Assembly (NCBI GenBank): GCA_964479625.1
Contig: CAYZMS010000031.1
Coordinates: 1 to 45,632 of the forward strand
Source of the DNA: CAYZMS01 sp964479625
GTDB lineage: Bacteria; Bacteroidota; Bacteroidia; Chitinophagales; Saprospiraceae
DNA: 45,632 bases
Direction of reading: 5' to 3'
In this document: piece after piece, positions 18,251 through 27,508 of the stretch
Position numbering within the stretch: position 1 is the first letter of the stretch
How the letters are laid out: every line of letters begins with the position of its first letter
Translations under genes and position numbers: made by a program
The notes under the pieces: model-generated
What the model saw: the letters and a program-made list of their open reading frames with translations, nothing else
Databases searched by the model: none
What the model was told of the DNA's origin: nothing

Positions 18251-19621
18251 ATGACCCGTTCTTATATTGCAGTGTTTTTTTTCTTTAATCTCCTATTAAA
18301 TGTAGAAGCGCAGCAGGCCCCACCGGAGGCCGACCTCAGGTTATATGATATTGCTAATGCTCCTTCAGCAGAACGCCTGGAAGCGGATATTCGAAAGCTG
18401 GTCAGCTTCGGTACCCGGAACACCCTGTCTGATACGACTTCGGAAACACGGGGAATAGGAGCTGCCCGTCGGTGGATTAAGGCGGCATTCGATGAAATAT
18501 CCTCGGAATGCGGAGGTTGCCTGGAAGTTTATTTTCAACGCAATTTAGTTTTGGCTGAAGAGAATCGTCGCATTCCCGAAGATGTAGAAGTAGTCAATGT
18601 CATCGCCATTCAACGGGGTACCCGCTATCCTGATCGTTATGTCATTATGTCGGGGGATATTGACTCCCGAGCTTCCTCCTCTACCGATGCAGAGATAGAT
18701 GCGCCTGGAGCTAATGATAATGCTACCGGAATGGCCGGTACATTGGAAGCGGCACGGGTTTTGAGCAAATATGAGTTCCCCACGACAATTGTCTACGTTG
18801 GTTTATCCGGTGAAGAACAGGGATTGTTTGGCGGCCAGCACATGGCTAGTGTAGCAAAAGAGGAGGGGTGGGATATCCTGGGAATACTCAATAATGACAT
18901 GATCGGGAATATAGAGGGCATTGATGGGGTCATCGATAATACAACTTTCCGGGTATTTTCAGAACCCACCCCTGTTGAGGAAACGGAAAGGGACCGTGTT
19001 TGGCGAAGGTTTTACGGTGGCGAGGTGGATGGTCCTTCCAGGCAATTAGCGCGCTATGTTGATCGACTGACCGATCAATATTTCACGAATCTGGACGCTA
19101 TTATGATCTATCGCCTTGATCGCTTCGGAAGGGGAGGGCACCATCGTCCGTTTAACGATGAAGGGTATGCCGGGGTTCGCATCATGGAAACCCATGAGAA
19201 CTATAACCGGCAGCACCAGGATATCCGTACGGAGGATGGGATCGAATATGGAGATGTGATCGAAGGCGTAAATTTCGAGTATTGTAGTAAATTAACCGGG
19301 GTCAATGCAGTAACCTTGGCTTCTTTGGCCTGGGCTCCTCCCGCTCCCAAAGGGGTGATCATAGGCGGGGCAGTAGGTCCTAGTACTCAATTAAAATGGG
19401 AAGCGGTAGATGATGAAAACCTGCTGGGGTATAAGCTGTATTGGCGGGAAACTACGGCCTCCCAGTGGCAACACAGCCGCTTCGTAGATGCTACGTTCAC
19501 TGAATTCACCCTGGAGAACATTGTGATCGATAATTTCCTGTTTGGAGTAGCCTCTGTTGGTAAGGATGGCAATGAGAGTATGGTGGTTTATCCAACGACC
19601 TTGATACCGAGGAGACGATAA
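18251..19621 (+). CDS. Secreted M28-family metallopeptidase
   Basis: 456 residues: signal peptide (about 1-20), M28 peptidase domain (about 35-345) and a C-terminal fibronectin III-like domain (about 360-450). M28 enzymes are di-zinc aminopeptidases. Visible metal and catalytic positions are Asp138, Asp156 (P-G-A-N-D-N), Glu188-Glu189 (S-G-E-E-Q-G), Asp216 (N-N-D-M-I-G-N) and His315. The first zinc ligand, normally His in G-H-x-D-S, is Asp136 here (G-D-I-D-S), so one metal site is altered. It precedes a second secreted peptidase by 98 bases and may help the cell use proteins as food. Family call is firm; activity is less sure. Confidence 0.88.
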   Translation: MTRSYIAVFFFFNLLLNVEAQQAPPEADLRLYDIANAPSAERLEADIRKLVSFGTRNTLSDTTSETRGIGAARRWIKAAFDEISSECGGCLEVYFQRNLVLAEENRRIPEDVEVVNVIAIQRGTRYPDRYVIMSGDIDSRASSSTDAEIDAPGANDNATGMAGTLEAARVLSKYEFPTTIVYVGLSGEEQGLFGGQHMASVAKEEGWDILGILNNDMIGNIEGIDGVIDNTTFRVFSEPTPVEETERDRVWRRFYGGEVDGPSRQLARYVDRLTDQYFTNLDAIMIYRLDRFGRGGHHRPFNDEGYAGVRIMETHENYNRQHQDIRTEDGIEYGDVIEGVNFEYCSKLTGVNAVTLASLAWAPPAPKGVIIGGAVGPSTQLKWEAVDDENLLGYKLYWRETTASQWQHSRFVDATFTEFTLENIVIDNFLFGVASVGKDGNESMVVYPTTLIPRRR

Positions 19622-19719
19622 TGGCTAAATTTTCCAACCTCTTATTAGGTGCCAGGCACTCAGAAATAAATAATTTTTAAAAATCAAAAAAAAATAAAGC
19701 CTTTTCGAAAAAATAAATT

Positions 19720-22362
19720 ATGAAACCATCAAGCTTACTTATTCCCATTCTTTGTTTGTTCACTTTTTCAGCAGTAAAAGCACAGCAGGCTCCTCTGCTG
19801 GTTGACTCTGTTCGATTTGCATTCGACCCGGACCTTTCTTATGACCCAACGATTGCCTCACCTCGGGAATTTTTGGGTTATCGGCTGGGAGAGGCTTTTA
19901 CCCTGTATGCACATGTGGTGGAGTATTCTAAAATGCTCGCCAACTCATCCGACCGGGTCCAATACCGGGAATATGGCAAAACCTATGAGGGTCGCCCCCT
20001 GGTGGCCCTGATCATTAGTTCAGCTGATAATATGAAGCGAATTGAAGCCGTACGGGAACGCCACCTGGAGCTCGTCAATGCCGATGTCTCCACTGCCAAT
20101 GATATTATTGAAAACGAGCCGGTGGTGCTGTCTTTCAGTTATAATATCCATGGCAATGAAGCCTCGGGTACAGAGGCGGCCCTGCAAACAGCCTACCGGC
20201 TGGCTGCGGCTGAAGACGCGGGAACCGAAGCTATATTAAAAGACATGGTGATCATTTTATATATGTGTATAAATCCCGATGGAAGGGACCGTTATGTTTA
20301 CTGGTATAAGGGGATGAAACGCCATACACAGGGGCAGGAGCCTCGCGACTTGGAGCATTATGCTCCCTGGCCAAACGGGCGTACCAACCACTATTGGTTC
20401 GACCTCAACCGGGACTGGGTCTGGGGAATTCATCCTGAATCCCGGGGACATACCGCTCTTTATCAGGAATGGATGCCACAAGTTCATACCGACTATCATG
20501 AACAGGGGTATAACAATAACTATTTCACTACTCCCGGAACGACTCCCAGGAATAAATTACTACCAGATACATACGAAAGTTGGGCAGATACCTTTGGAAG
20601 GGCAAATATTGAAGTTTTCAATAAAGTTCAGGTGAATTACTTTACCCGCGAGGCTTTCGATTTTTTCTACCCGGGTTATGGATCAAGCTATCCTTCCGTT
20701 ATGGGAGCAGTTGGCATGCTGACTGAACAAGGCGGGATAAGTGCCGGCCGAGCTGTAGAAAATGAGGACGGCTACGTCCTGACGCTTCGGCAAAGGGTGT
20801 TCGATCATTATTCGACCTCTATTGCCACTATTCAAAAAACAGCTGAACATCGAGCTGAACTACTTCGATATAGCTACGAAGCCTGGAAGCCCGGCAATAG
20901 CAAAACGGCCACCAAAACCTATGTTTTCCCCGGTAATGATATGTATGTCGTTGACCTAATCGCTATGTTGATCCGGCAAGGCGTTAAAGTAGAGCGTGCT
21001 ACGAAGAGTTTCACAGCTTCCGATGCCAAGGATTTTCGAACTAAAAAATTAAGCCGGAAAAGTTTCCCTGCAGGGCCCTATCTGGTATCGACCGACCAGC
21101 CCCGGCACCTATTTATTAACAGCGTACTCGAAAGAAACTTGCTGATCGAGGACTCGGTAATGTATGATATGGCCACATGGTCGGCCCCTCTGGCTTATAA
21201 CCTGGAAGCCTATAGCCTGGATAAAGCAGTCAATGTTGCTACCGAGCCTTTGGTTGAAGCCCCAAAAATACCCTCTGGATTGAATAATGCTGATGCCACC
21301 TATGCCTACGTAATCGACTGGAGCCAACGTCACGCACCCCGGGCACTGGCTATGCTATGGGAAAAAGGATACCGGGTTAGAGCTGCTGAAAAGGCATTTG
21401 GCGACGGGAGTCGGTCCTTCTCGGCAGGTAGCTCTATTGTGCTGATCGGTCGAAACCCGGATAAAAGGGAGGAGATCGAACGGGATATGAGGTCTATTGC
21501 CTCCGATTGCCCGGTAGTGATCGAAGGCTTTGATACCGGACGTATGCTGGAAGGCATGGACCTCGCTTCGAGAGATAACCAGGTGATTAAAGCCCCTAGG
21601 GTAGCTATGTTGGTCGAACCACCATTTGATACCTACACTAGCGGGCAAATTTACTTTCTTTTCGATCGGGAAACCCACTTGCCGGTGGAGCGCATTCGAA
21701 CAAGTATATTGCGCCAGACCGACCTTCCGAAATTCGGATCAAGGTACGGATATGCCGACCTGAATGATTATGATGTACTGATTCTGCCAGGAGGAGGGGA
21801 AGGACTTGAGCAACTATTTGGGAAAACGGGGCTTGAGCATCTAAAGAGCTGGTTGCAAAACGGAGGAACCCTGGTAGCTCAGGAAAGTGCTGCGACCTAT
21901 TTTACCTCTAATACAGCAGATTGGCTAAAGGTAGAGCTCCGCAAGCCACCTAAAGATACTTCAGAAGCAATAAAGGCATTACCCTACGCAGAACGCGAAG
22001 AGTATTTTGGGAAAAAACGAATTCCGGGATCGGCTTTTCGTGCCCACCTGGATACCAGTCATCCCCTGGCTTTTGGGTTACCGGAAGAGGTATACAGCCT
22101 GAAATTGGGGAACCAGGCACTGGAACCGGATGCTAGTTGGCAAACGGTGGGGCGCTACCACGAACCCCCTTATGAATTGATGACCGCAGGTTATGCTTCC
22201 ATCCCCAATCTTGAATTATTGACCGGTGGGGCTTTCGCTGGTGTCCTTCCGGTAGGCGATGGCAAGCTAGTTTATCTGCTGGACAACACCCAATACCGCA
22301 TGTTCTGGCGGGGACCCAGCCGGATGATGCAAAATGCCGTTATGTTGCTTCCTGGATTCTGA
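19720..22362 (+). CDS. Secreted M14-family zinc carboxypeptidase
   Basis: 880 residues with a signal peptide ending near V-K-A-Q, an M14 peptidase domain (about 50-370), a long middle part and a class I amidotransferase-like fold near 690-750 (D-V-L-I-L-P-G-G-G-E-G). Zinc ligands are His144 and Glu147 (N-I-H-G-N-E-A-S-G) and His256 (V-H-T-D-Y-H-E-Q-G); the general base is probably Glu336 (L-T-E-Q-G-G). The protein is long for M14 but like other large Bacteroidota M14 proteins. It likely trims peptides in the periplasm or outside the cell alongside the upstream M28 enzyme. Several M14 relatives are poorly studied, so the substrate is open. Confidence 0.9.
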   Translation: MKPSSLLIPILCLFTFSAVKAQQAPLLVDSVRFAFDPDLSYDPTIASPREFLGYRLGEAFTLYAHVVEYSKMLANSSDRVQYREYGKTYEGRPLVALIISSADNMKRIEAVRERHLELVNADVSTANDIIENEPVVLSFSYNIHGNEASGTEAALQTAYRLAAAEDAGTEAILKDMVIILYMCINPDGRDRYVYWYKGMKRHTQGQEPRDLEHYAPWPNGRTNHYWFDLNRDWVWGIHPESRGHTALYQEWMPQVHTDYHEQGYNNNYFTTPGTTPRNKLLPDTYESWADTFGRANIEVFNKVQVNYFTREAFDFFYPGYGSSYPSVMGAVGMLTEQGGISAGRAVENEDGYVLTLRQRVFDHYSTSIATIQKTAEHRAELLRYSYEAWKPGNSKTATKTYVFPGNDMYVVDLIAMLIRQGVKVERATKSFTASDAKDFRTKKLSRKSFPAGPYLVSTDQPRHLFINSVLERNLLIEDSVMYDMATWSAPLAYNLEAYSLDKAVNVATEPLVEAPKIPSGLNNADATYAYVIDWSQRHAPRALAMLWEKGYRVRAAEKAFGDGSRSFSAGSSIVLIGRNPDKREEIERDMRSIASDCPVVIEGFDTGRMLEGMDLASRDNQVIKAPRVAMLVEPPFDTYTSGQIYFLFDRETHLPVERIRTSILRQTDLPKFGSRYGYADLNDYDVLILPGGGEGLEQLFGKTGLEHLKSWLQNGGTLVAQESAATYFTSNTADWLKVELRKPPKDTSEAIKALPYAEREEYFGKKRIPGSAFRAHLDTSHPLAFGLPEEVYSLKLGNQALEPDASWQTVGRYHEPPYELMTAGYASIPNLELLTGGAFAGVLPVGDGKLVYLLDNTQYRMFWRGPSRMMQNAVMLLPGF

Positions 22363-22368
22363 TCCCAT

Positions 22369-22404
22369 TCCAACCAGATCATTAGTGACCTGGTTGGACT
22401 TTTT
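22369..22404 (+). terminator. Intrinsic terminator after the M14 gene
   Basis: TCCAACCAG (22369-22377) pairs perfectly with CTGGTTGGA (22390-22398) across a 12-base loop, followed by CTTTTT. It begins 7 bases after the stop codon. Confidence 0.75.
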
Positions 22405-22436
22405 AAAAAGATCGGAGAAATTATTAATTTTCCGGT

Positions 22437-23330
22437 ATGGCAAAACTGCGCCGTAACCATAACCGTCAAAGTGGAGGAAATTTGATGCGGGCCATCGTAT
22501 TCGCTGGTTTGTTGGCAGTAATTGCCTGGGCAGGTAGTGCCGTATTTCAATCCTGGAAAACAGAGGACGACAAAATGAGTCCAATGGACCGAATGGATAA
22601 CATGACCTTTTACTTGCCGGTTTCTACTACCGGCCAGATCGTCTTACATGATTATTATGCCCTTTCCTATAGTGAGGAACATGAACAGGCAGAATGGGTA
22701 GCCTACCTTTTGACCAGAGAACGCCTTCAGAAACCCTGGGTGGATCGCCCCGACCGTTTCGAGGAAGACCCGGAAGTTCGCACAAAATCTGCCAGCTGGT
22801 ACGATTATCGCGGATCGGGCTATGACCGAGGGCATTTAGTCTCCGCTGCAGATATGGCCTTTGATTCCCTCGCCATGCAGCAAACCTTTTTTATGAGTAA
22901 CATTAGCCCCCAGGACCATTTTTTCAATCAGGGGATTTGGAAGGAACTGGAAGAACTTACCCGGGAATGGGCGAAACACTTTAAGCAGTTGTATGTGGTT
23001 ACCGGTCCGGTCTTGAAAGAGCCCATCAAAGGGAAGATCGGCGATAGCGGGGTCTCTGTTCCTGCCAGCTATTACAGGGTGCTTCTTGACCTTTCAGAGC
23101 CTGAGCTGAAAGGTATTGGTTTTATTTTGCCCAATGAGATCAGCGTTACCCCTTTGCAGGAGTACGCGGTGAGTATTGATGAGGTTGAAGATAGGACTGG
23201 GATTGATTTTTTTCCCCAACTAATGACCGAGGAGCTGGAAAAACAACTGGAATCTCAGAAGGATATGAGCTGCTGGCCCCTTAGTGAAAAGAAATATCAA
23301 TTGCGCATTCATAAATGGAATTTGGAATAG
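22437..23330 (+). CDS. Membrane-anchored DNA/RNA non-specific endonuclease (NUC1)
   Basis: 297 residues: a basic N-terminus, one membrane segment (about 19-39), then a beta-beta-alpha-metal nuclease domain (about 65-290). The catalytic motif is Y-D-R-G-H-L-V-S-A-A-D-M, in which His is the general base, and the metal-binding Asn lies in the helix N-I-S-P-Q-D-H-F-F-N-Q-G-I-W. Such enzymes cut DNA and RNA without sequence preference and here would act outside the inner membrane, perhaps to recover nucleotides or degrade foreign DNA. ATG 22437 gives the anchor. No immunity gene is apparent next to it, so a toxin role is not supported. Confidence 0.92.
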   Translation: MAKLRRNHNRQSGGNLMRAIVFAGLLAVIAWAGSAVFQSWKTEDDKMSPMDRMDNMTFYLPVSTTGQIVLHDYYALSYSEEHEQAEWVAYLLTRERLQKPWVDRPDRFEEDPEVRTKSASWYDYRGSGYDRGHLVSAADMAFDSLAMQQTFFMSNISPQDHFFNQGIWKELEELTREWAKHFKQLYVVTGPVLKEPIKGKIGDSGVSVPASYYRVLLDLSEPELKGIGFILPNEISVTPLQEYAVSIDEVEDRTGIDFFPQLMTEELEKQLESQKDMSCWPLSEKKYQLRIHKWNLE

Positions 23331-23335
23331 GTATG

Positions 23336-23362
23336 AGTTTTGGATAGTAAACCAAAACTTTT
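23336..23362 (+). terminator. Intrinsic terminator after the NUC1 gene
   Basis: AGTTTTGG (23336-23343) and CCAAAACT (23352-23359) form an 8-bp stem with an 8-base loop, followed directly by TTTT. Confidence 0.6.
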
Positions 23363-23386
23363 AATTCACTAACCGCCCATCGGCCT

Positions 23387-24949
23387 ATGTCAATAAAAGA
23401 AAGTTTCATACCGCAAATAAGTGAAGGCTACACCTTTGAGGGGCCATCTATCACCCTGGGTGGTGCCATGTTAGAAGGAGCTTGCCTGACGGGCAACCTG
23501 ATAAGGGCCCCACTCGAAATGTTTAATCGGCATGGTTTGATCAGTGGATCTACCGGTACCGGAAAAACTAAGAGCTTACAGGTAATCGCAGAGCAGCTTT
23601 CTGACGCAGGGGTCCCCGTTTTGCTTATGGATGTTAAAGGAGACCTGAGTGGTCTTGCAGTGGCAAGCGACGGGCATCCTAAAATTGATGAACGTCAGGA
23701 AAATATTGGCCTGGCCTGGGAAGGTAGCTCGTATCCTGTAGAATTTTTGACGATCTCGGAAGAGAAAGGGGTCCGCATGCGGGCTACTGTTACAGAATTT
23801 GGCCCGGTGCTCTTTGCCCGGCTTCTCAACCTGACCGAGGCGCAATCCGGGATCATTGCTGTGATCTTTAAATATTGTGATGACCACAATATTCCCCTGC
23901 TTGATATTCAGGACCTGCGCAGGACAATGCAGTGGATGATGAATGAAGGCGAGGAAGAAATAAAGAATACCTATGGGGGACTTTCTACCGTATCTGCCAA
24001 TGCCATCCTTCGAAAGTTAGTCACCCTGGAACAGCAAGGGGCAGAAGTTTTTTTCGGCGAGCCTTCCTTTGATATTGATGACCTGATGCAAAAAGTAGAT
24101 GGAAAAGGGGTTATCAATATTCTTCGCCTGACGGATATCCAGGACCGGCCGCTTTTATTCTCTACTTTCATGCTTCAGTTATTAGCAGAAGTGTACAGTA
24201 CGCTTCCTGAAGAAGGGGACCTGGAAAAACCTAAGCTGGTGCTTTTTATTGATGAAGCACATTTAGTGTTCGATAATGCAACAGACAGCTTATTAGATCA
24301 GATCGAAATGATCATGAAGCTGATCCGTTCGAAATCTGTAGGTGTTTTCTATGTTACCCAAAACCCCACAGATATCCCTAATGATGTGCTGAGTCAGTTG
24401 GGAATGAAGGTGCAACATGCTCTTCGTGCCTTTACTGCACGTGATCGCAAAGCCATCAAACTTTCTTCTGAAAATTTCCCGCTCACCAATTTTTATGACC
24501 TGGATGAGCTTTTAACCCAACTGGGGACCGGGGAAGCACTGGTAACCGTGTTAAACGAAGATGGTGCTCCCACACCGGTGGTTCACACCATGATGCGGGC
24601 CCCGCAATCCCGTATGGATGTTTTGGAGGACCAAGAGTTGAATATGCTGATCGAACGCTCCAGGATCTTTGACAAATATGCCGAGGTATTGGACCGGGAA
24701 AGTGCGGAGGAAATTCTTAACAAAAAGATCGAATCTGCACGGGAGGGGTCGCATCAAAAGAAGTTACAGGAACAGCTCGAGAAGGGACGCGCCCGTTCTT
24801 CTCGTTCCAAAAAACCAGAGTCGATAATAGAAGAGATCATGACCAGCCCCGCTGCCCGGGAAATGAGTCGAACTTTTGCGAGAGAATTATCGAGGGGATT
24901 GTTAAGTGCCCTGGGTGTACGGTCTACCAGCCGAAGACGTAAAAGGTAA
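23387..24949 (+). CDS. HerA-like ATPase, DUF853/YjgR family
   Basis: 520 residues. A P-loop G-S-T-G-T-G-K-T (about 51-58) follows the typical N-R-H-G-L-I-S-G start, and the Walker B motif is L-V-L-F-I-D-E-A-H (about 284-292). These are RecA/FtsK-like ATPases related to HerA and annotated as DUF853 (E. coli YjgR); their role is not settled. The C-terminal quarter is charged (Lys/Arg/Glu) and ends in a basic S-R-R-R-K-R tail that could bind nucleic acid or lipid. No NurA nuclease partner is adjacent, so a HerA-NurA end-resection complex is not supported. Converges with lpdA. Confidence 0.88.
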   Translation: MSIKESFIPQISEGYTFEGPSITLGGAMLEGACLTGNLIRAPLEMFNRHGLISGSTGTGKTKSLQVIAEQLSDAGVPVLLMDVKGDLSGLAVASDGHPKIDERQENIGLAWEGSSYPVEFLTISEEKGVRMRATVTEFGPVLFARLLNLTEAQSGIIAVIFKYCDDHNIPLLDIQDLRRTMQWMMNEGEEEIKNTYGGLSTVSANAILRKLVTLEQQGAEVFFGEPSFDIDDLMQKVDGKGVINILRLTDIQDRPLLFSTFMLQLLAEVYSTLPEEGDLEKPKLVLFIDEAHLVFDNATDSLLDQIEMIMKLIRSKSVGVFYVTQNPTDIPNDVLSQLGMKVQHALRAFTARDRKAIKLSSENFPLTNFYDLDELLTQLGTGEALVTVLNEDGAPTPVVHTMMRAPQSRMDVLEDQELNMLIERSRIFDKYAEVLDRESAEEILNKKIESAREGSHQKKLQEQLEKGRARSSRSKKPESIIEEIMTSPAAREMSRTFARELSRGLLSALGVRSTSRRRKR

Positions 24950-24956
24950 ACAAGAA

Positions 24957-25006
24957 AGGAGGGCAACTCAAAGGTCATTGCGCGCTTTAAGGCACCCTCC
25001 TGTATT
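24957..25006. terminator. Possible bidirectional terminator
   Basis: AGGAGGG (24957-24963) pairs with CCCTCCT (24995-25001) around a 31-base loop that can form a smaller inner stem. A T-rich stretch follows on the plus strand. It lies between two convergent genes. Confidence 0.45.
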
Positions 25007-25022
25007 TTCTATCTCTTTAATT

Positions 25023-26423
25023 TTATAAATGGATCACTTCATCATAGGCAGCGGCACTGGCTTCCATAACTGCTTCACTCATAGTGGGGTGAGGGTGTAC
25101 GGATTTGATGATCTCATTCCCGGTGGTTTCCAGCTTGCGGGCTACTACTGCTTCGGCGATCATTTCCGTGACATTATTACCAACCATATGGGCGCCAAGC
25201 CATTCGCCGTATTTAGCGTCAAAAATGACTTTTACAAAACCCTCTTTAGCTCCGGCTGCACTTGCCTTTCCTGAGGCCGTAAAGGGAAATTTACCCACTT
25301 TAATTTCATGCCCCGCCTCTTTGGCCTCCTGTTCGGTCATCCCGACAGAAGCTACTTCCGGGACACAATAAGTGCAGGAAGGAATGTTGCCGTAGTCGAG
25401 CGGCTGCGGGTTTTCACCGGCAATTTTTTCCACGCAGATAATGCCCTCAGCAGAAGCCGTGTGAGCAAGGGCTGCACCAGGTGTAATATCACCGATAGCG
25501 TAAATGCCGGAAACATTGGTGCGGTAAAATTCGTCTACCTCCACCAATCCACGGTCACTTACCTTGACGCCGGCTGCCTCCAGTCCGACATCCTCCGTAT
25601 TTGGAGTAACTCCAGCTGCGGAAAGTACGATATCACATTTGATCTCCTCCTGATTTCCTGATTTCCGGTTTTTCACGGTAACAACACAACCTTTACCGGA
25701 GGTGTCGACCTTTTCGACGGCCGTATTAGCCAGAACATTGATGCCTCGTTTTTTATAGATCTTGGTCATTTCCTTAGACACATCCGCATCCTCGCGTGGA
25801 AGTAGACCCTGTTCCATAAATTCGACTATGGTCACTTCGGTGCCTATAGAATGATAGAAATAGGCGAATTCTACTCCAATGGCTCCCGCTCCGACAACTA
25901 CTATGGATTTGGGTTGCTTTTCAAGGCTCATGGCCTTACGGTACTCAATAATTTTTTTGCCATCGATGGGAATGTTGGGTAATTCCTTTGCCCGACCACC
26001 GGTGGCAATTATAATGTGGTTGGCGGTATATTCCTTTTTATTCCCCTCGGCATCGGTTACTTCTACTTTTTTATCGGCGGTCAGCCTCCCGTTCCCAAAG
26101 ATGGCCTCGATCTTGTTCTTTCGAAAAAGAAAATTGATCCCCTTGCTCATCCCTTCGGCTACTACTCTCGAACGAGAGATCATTGCCGGGAAATCGGGTT
26201 TTGCATTTTCTACCTTGATACCGTAGTTATCTGCGTGAGCGATGTATTCGAAAACCTGAGCACTTTTTAGCAAGGCTTTAGTGGGGATACAACCCCAGTT
26301 CAGGCAAATCCCACCGAGTGATTCCCGTTCTACAACAGCTACTTTCATACCTAATTGAGCGGCCCGAATAGCAGCTACGTAGCCGCCAGGACCGCTTCCT
26401 ATCACAATCAGGTCGTAATTCAT
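25023..26423 (-). CDS. lpdA: Dihydrolipoyl dehydrogenase
   Basis: 466 residues, the usual length. FAD-binding G-S-G-P-G-G (9-14), redox-active disulfide Cys40/Cys45 in G-G-I-C-L-N-W-G-C, NAD-binding G-A-G-A-I-G (about 178-183), the second FAD motif ending in A-I-G-D, and the C-terminal H-P-H-P-T-M-S-E with His445/Glu450 as proton relay. It reoxidises dihydrolipoamide in the pyruvate, 2-oxoglutarate or branched-chain dehydrogenase complexes or the glycine cleavage system. No E1 or E2 gene is next to it, so it probably serves several complexes. All key residues are present. Confidence 0.97.
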   Translation of the reverse strand: MNYDLIVIGSGPGGYVAAIRAAQLGMKVAVVERESLGGICLNWGCIPTKALLKSAQVFEYIAHADNYGIKVENAKPDFPAMISRSRVVAEGMSKGINFLFRKNKIEAIFGNGRLTADKKVEVTDAEGNKKEYTANHIIIATGGRAKELPNIPIDGKKIIEYRKAMSLEKQPKSIVVVGAGAIGVEFAYFYHSIGTEVTIVEFMEQGLLPREDADVSKEMTKIYKKRGINVLANTAVEKVDTSGKGCVVTVKNRKSGNQEEIKCDIVLSAAGVTPNTEDVGLEAAGVKVSDRGLVEVDEFYRTNVSGIYAIGDITPGAALAHTASAEGIICVEKIAGENPQPLDYGNIPSCTYCVPEVASVGMTEQEAKEAGHEIKVGKFPFTASGKASAAGAKEGFVKVIFDAKYGEWLGAHMVGNNVTEMIAEAVVARKLETTGNEIIKSVHPHPTMSEAVMEASAAAYDEVIHL

Positions 26424-26478
26424 ATGAATTGAATTTATGAGGTGATTGAAGCGTCACAAATATACTAATCGACCACGC

Positions 26479-26512
26479 AAAAAAAAACTCCGCTGCCCAA
26501 TGGCAGGCGGAG
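26479..26512 (-). terminator. Intrinsic terminator, minus strand
   Basis: CTCCGCTGCC (26488-26497) pairs with GGCAGGCGGAG (26502-26512) with one bulged base; on the minus strand the stem is followed by nine T. It lies upstream of lpdA, so it ends a transcript coming from 26.5-26.8 kb or from the gene at 26836. Confidence 0.7.
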
Positions 26513-26700
26513 CTCCTCTAACTTACTGATACTGATATTCTTTAGCTTTTGAAGGGGATGACTCAAAGCCATGCTACATTCAAAAGCTGGATATGCTTGT
26601 ATTGCGTTGATAAAATTAGAAAAACCTTCAGGCCTTACCAAATAAAAAAACGGAAAATAAGGCAGAATTAATATGCGTATATTTGTCAATAATTTGATTA
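26479..26700 (-). ncRNA. Candidate small RNA in a 412-base gap
   Basis: The gap 26424-26835 has no convincing protein gene, yet a strong minus-strand terminator closes it on the left. An open frame of 83 codons runs through the terminator, which argues against it being protein coding. A TTGACA ... TATTAAT-like sequence lies near 26655-26690 on the minus strand. A transcript of about 170-210 bases is possible, or the terminator may end the 3' untranslated part of the upstream lipoprotein gene. I see no match to 6S, SRP RNA or tmRNA. Confidence 0.25.
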
Positions 26701-26835
26701 AAATTTTATTTATCAAATAATTACGAGTAATGTTTTTTCGCTATTCAATCGAGTTTAAAACTTCTTTCGTTGGTTTAATTGGGCCTTCTGGGATTTTAAG
26801 GACAGCCAAAATGACATATGGTTAAAGGGGGACTT

Positions 26836-27372
26836 TTAGTAAGTGTTATTAAGCGTTCCGCTTCTTAAAACAACGATTAGGGTAGTTTTACCGGGACTGT
26901 TAATCCGGTCGATCGTGATAGAGAATCCACCCTCTATGGGTAGGGGAGCACTCAATTGAAAGTTGGCTGCATTTTTTTCCATTTGGTTTCCCCAAAGGCC
27001 AAGGCTTTGATACCGCTCTCCCAAGGCTGCCAACTGGAAGAACTTTTCTGCAGCCAGCATTGCATAGGATGGGGCATCGAGTTGTTTGTCCATGGGCGGT
27101 ATGCTAAACTGGAATTCCTGGCGAATCTGATCACAACCGCTTTGATGGATTTCGATTTCACTTTCATTTTCCAAACGAAAACGCTCCAGGCTATAATCTT
27201 CTTCCAGTTGAAAGCTGTGGTCCTTTATGCCTTCCTGCTCCGGTTGAAAAATGGCAGTGGGGGTGCCGAAGGGACAGTCGTTGTTATTTTTCTGGGGGGC
27301 ATTCTGACATCCCGTCCCTATGTAAATGATAGGTAGAAGTACCCATAAGCTATTTGATAATATCCTAAACAT
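26836..27372 (-). CDS. Small probable lipoprotein, unknown function
   Basis: 178 residues from ATG 27372: hydrophobic signal segment (about 3-20) ending I-G-T-G-C, with Cys22 as a possible lipidation site. The lipobox is weak because position -3 is Gly rather than Leu/Val/Ile. The mature part is polar with two further cysteines and no motif I recognise. The longer frame to 27444 adds 24 residues before the signal and is less likely. It is divergent from the dehydrogenase-like gene (136 bases apart). Confidence 0.6.
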   Translation of the reverse strand: MFRILSNSLWVLLPIIYIGTGCQNAPQKNNNDCPFGTPTAIFQPEQEGIKDHSFQLEEDYSLERFRLENESEIEIHQSGCDQIRQEFQFSIPPMDKQLDAPSYAMLAAEKFFQLAALGERYQSLGLWGNQMEKNAANFQLSAPLPIEGGFSITIDRINSPGKTTLIVVLRSGTLNNTY

Positions 27373-27508
27373 TTGGCGTTTTTTTTCATTGAAGGTTAGT
27401 ATCCGGAGGAAATGGAAAGGGCTACCAATTCCTTTCCAATCCACTGTGCAAGGTATTCGAACTACCCTTATTGTTTACATCGAAAAATCTAAAATAACAC
27501 AAAAATTT

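Noticed and set aside
22437..23330. NUC1 nuclease as a secreted toxin
   Set aside because: It has a membrane anchor and normal-length housekeeping form, and there is no immunity gene or toxin delivery domain beside it.
23387..24949. HerA-NurA DNA-end processing or phage-defence module
   Set aside because: No NurA, SIR2 or other defence partner is adjacent; the sequence fits the DUF853/YjgR group.
26465..26716. 83-codon frame on the minus strand
   Set aside because: It runs through the terminator hairpin and has no recognisable domain; more likely noncoding.
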